Assembly (NCBI GenBank): GCA_905234145.1
Contig: CAJOGK010000008.1
Coordinates: forward strand, 1-45,094
DNA length: 45,094 bases
Direction of reading: 5' to 3'
Origin: an uncultured Prevotella sp.
Lineage (GTDB): Bacteria; Bacteroidota; Bacteroidia; Bacteroidales; Bacteroidaceae
Under the pieces are notes generated by a model that worked only from the letters and a program-made list of their open reading frames with translations, had not been told where the DNA came from and did not search any database. A program made the position numbers and the translations under genes. The stretch's first letter is position 1; each line of letters starts with the position of its first letter. Shown here in pieces: positions 43,907 to 45,094 of the stretch.

Positions 43907-45046
43907 ATGAACAGACGTGAATTTTTAAAGAAATCAGCGGTATCAGCAGCAGGCAGTTTACTGCTGGCCACACCGTTTGCTTCAGTCTTGGCAAAGGATC
44001 AAAAGCAGAAGCCAGAACAAAATGCTGGCGATGATGCAAATAATCAGATGACCTATCGCGTGCAGCATGGCTCTGGCGAGAAAATCTCATTGCTTGGCTT
44101 TGGCATGATGCGACTGCCCGATAATCAGGATGAAGTCGATAAGCTGGTAGACTATGCCATTGCCCACGGTGTGAACTATTTCGATACGGCCCCAATGTAT
44201 AAAGGAGGCCGTAACGAGAGCCAGACGGCTCGCGCCCTGAGCCGCTATCCGCGCAATAAGTATTATGTGGCCACAAAGTTGTCTACCCAAAGACAAAGTA
44301 GTTGGGACTTCGATTCTTCCAAAAAGATGTATGAAAAGTCGTTTCGCGAGCTACGTGTCGACTATATCGACTATTATCTGCTGCATAGTATCGGTGGCGG
44401 TGGTGTCGATGGCTTGCGGGCCAGATTCCTCGACAATGGCGTGCTCGATTTCCTGTTGCGTGAACGCGAAGCAGGACGTATCCGTCATTTGGGTTTCTCT
44501 TATCATGGCGATGTGAGTGCCTTCGACTTTTTGCTCGACCATCAAGACGAGTATCACTGGGATTTTGCCCAGATCCAGATGAACTATCTCGACTGGCGCC
44601 ATGCCTCACTCAATAAGGGAGGTTGGCGGCGCGATGCCGATGCCGAATATCTCTATGATAAACTGGAGAAGACGGGCGTACAAGCCGTCGTGATGGAGCC
44701 GCTGCGTGGTGGTGCTTTGGCTCGTATGCGCAAAGACTTGGCGCAACGGCTGACGGCGCTGCGACCTAACGATTCGTTGGCTTCTTGGGCATTCCGCTGG
44801 GTAGGCTCCCATCCCAATATCCTGACCACCCTGAGCGGTATGAACGAGATGAGCCACATGGTCGACAATGTGCGCACTTTCTCACCGCTCGACCCTTGTA
44901 CAGAAGCAGAAAACCATCTGCTGGAAGAGATTGCCGATGTAATGGCCGGTTTCCCAGTCATTCCTTGCACCACCTGCGCTTACTGCATGCCCTGCCCCTT
45001 CTATGTTGCAAACCAAATAATTGGTTCATATTTTAGCATTGTTTAA
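43907..45046 (+). CDS. Tat-exported aldo/keto reductase, C-terminal iron-sulfur region cut short
   Basis: This 379-residue protein starts with a Tat signal (MNRREFLKKSAVSAAGSLLL). The aldo/keto reductase barrel has GFGMMRLP, the catalytic Asp and Tyr in YFDTAPMYKGG, Lys in YYVATKLS and His in YYLLHSI. In this family the barrel is followed by a ferredoxin-like tail with two Cys clusters. Only the first is present here (CTTCAYCMPC). After CPF the protein reads YVANQIIGSYFSIV and stops, in sequence that turns AT-rich. This suggests the gene is interrupted, probably by an insertion that continues beyond the right edge, or by a frameshift. The barrel itself is complete. Confidence 0.85.
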   Translation: MNRREFLKKSAVSAAGSLLLATPFASVLAKDQKQKPEQNAGDDANNQMTYRVQHGSGEKISLLGFGMMRLPDNQDEVDKLVDYAIAHGVNYFDTAPMYKGGRNESQTARALSRYPRNKYYVATKLSTQRQSSWDFDSSKKMYEKSFRELRVDYIDYYLLHSIGGGGVDGLRARFLDNGVLDFLLREREAGRIRHLGFSYHGDVSAFDFLLDHQDEYHWDFAQIQMNYLDWRHASLNKGGWRRDADAEYLYDKLEKTGVQAVVMEPLRGGALARMRKDLAQRLTALRPNDSLASWAFRWVGSHPNILTTLSGMNEMSHMVDNVRTFSPLDPCTEAENHLLEEIADVMAGFPVIPCTTCAYCMPCPFYVANQIIGSYFSIV

Positions 45047-45094
45047 TTGTTTTATTATCGTTTTCACTTTAATTTACTAATATTCTGTCAAGGA
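45047..45094. other. AT-rich sequence at the right edge
   Basis: After the early stop of the aldo/keto reductase the remaining 48 bases are mostly A and T and show no coding frame or recognised element end. It may be the start of an inserted element, but too little is visible to tell. Confidence 0.35.

Overview
The window looks like the chromosome of a gut-type Bacteroidales, most likely Prevotella or a close relative. The reasons are the many TAnnTTTG promoter elements in front of genes, the gene families present (DUF5686, GIN/DUF2807, DUF2723/GT117, Reg_prop/Y_Y_Y sensors, an S9 dipeptidyl peptidase, a BT4734-like primase) and the glycan-degrading genes. This assignment is inference from content, not from a marker gene.

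Layout. Positions 1-5957 hold part of a small integrative element: a tyrosine recombinase cut by the left edge, an HU-like DNA-binding protein, a control region with two copies of a GGTCAC palindrome, an unknown 482-residue protein, a primase-helicase, and a strong terminator. Positions 6083-14827 are a leftward glycan operon: a sensor protein that has lost its phosphorylation and DNA-binding parts, a GH31 probable alpha-xylosidase, and a GH2 beta-galactosidase broken by a frameshift. Next come a heavy-metal P-type ATPase (+) and a convergent, overlapping LacI-type repressor. A possible small RNA sits at about 18054-18146. Positions 18147-23917 are a leftward five-gene cluster (nucleotidyltransferase, ATP-grasp, CDP-alcohol phosphotransferase, HAD, DUF5686) that suggests synthesis of a lipid or envelope head group. 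A GIN-domain lipoprotein and a histidine kinase follow.

Positions 26270-39060 run rightward and are mostly housekeeping and envelope genes: an rRNA methyltransferase, DPP IV, PurD, two membrane proteins, a large DUF2723/GT117 membrane protein, a polysaccharide deacetylase and a GH3 glucosidase. greA faces them. The right end has a pair of Cache-domain sensors, one of them a kinase without catalytic parts, between two Tat-exported redox enzymes. The last of these, an aldo/keto reductase, is cut short near the right edge where the sequence turns AT-rich.

A theme across the window is short, low-complexity repeat islands of several families. They sit between genes and also inside several genes, where they are read in frame as short extra peptides. 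GH31, GH2 and GH3 together fit breakdown of xyloglucan-type oligosaccharides, although the GH2 copy is probably dead. No tRNA, rRNA, CRISPR array or complete insertion sequence was seen.
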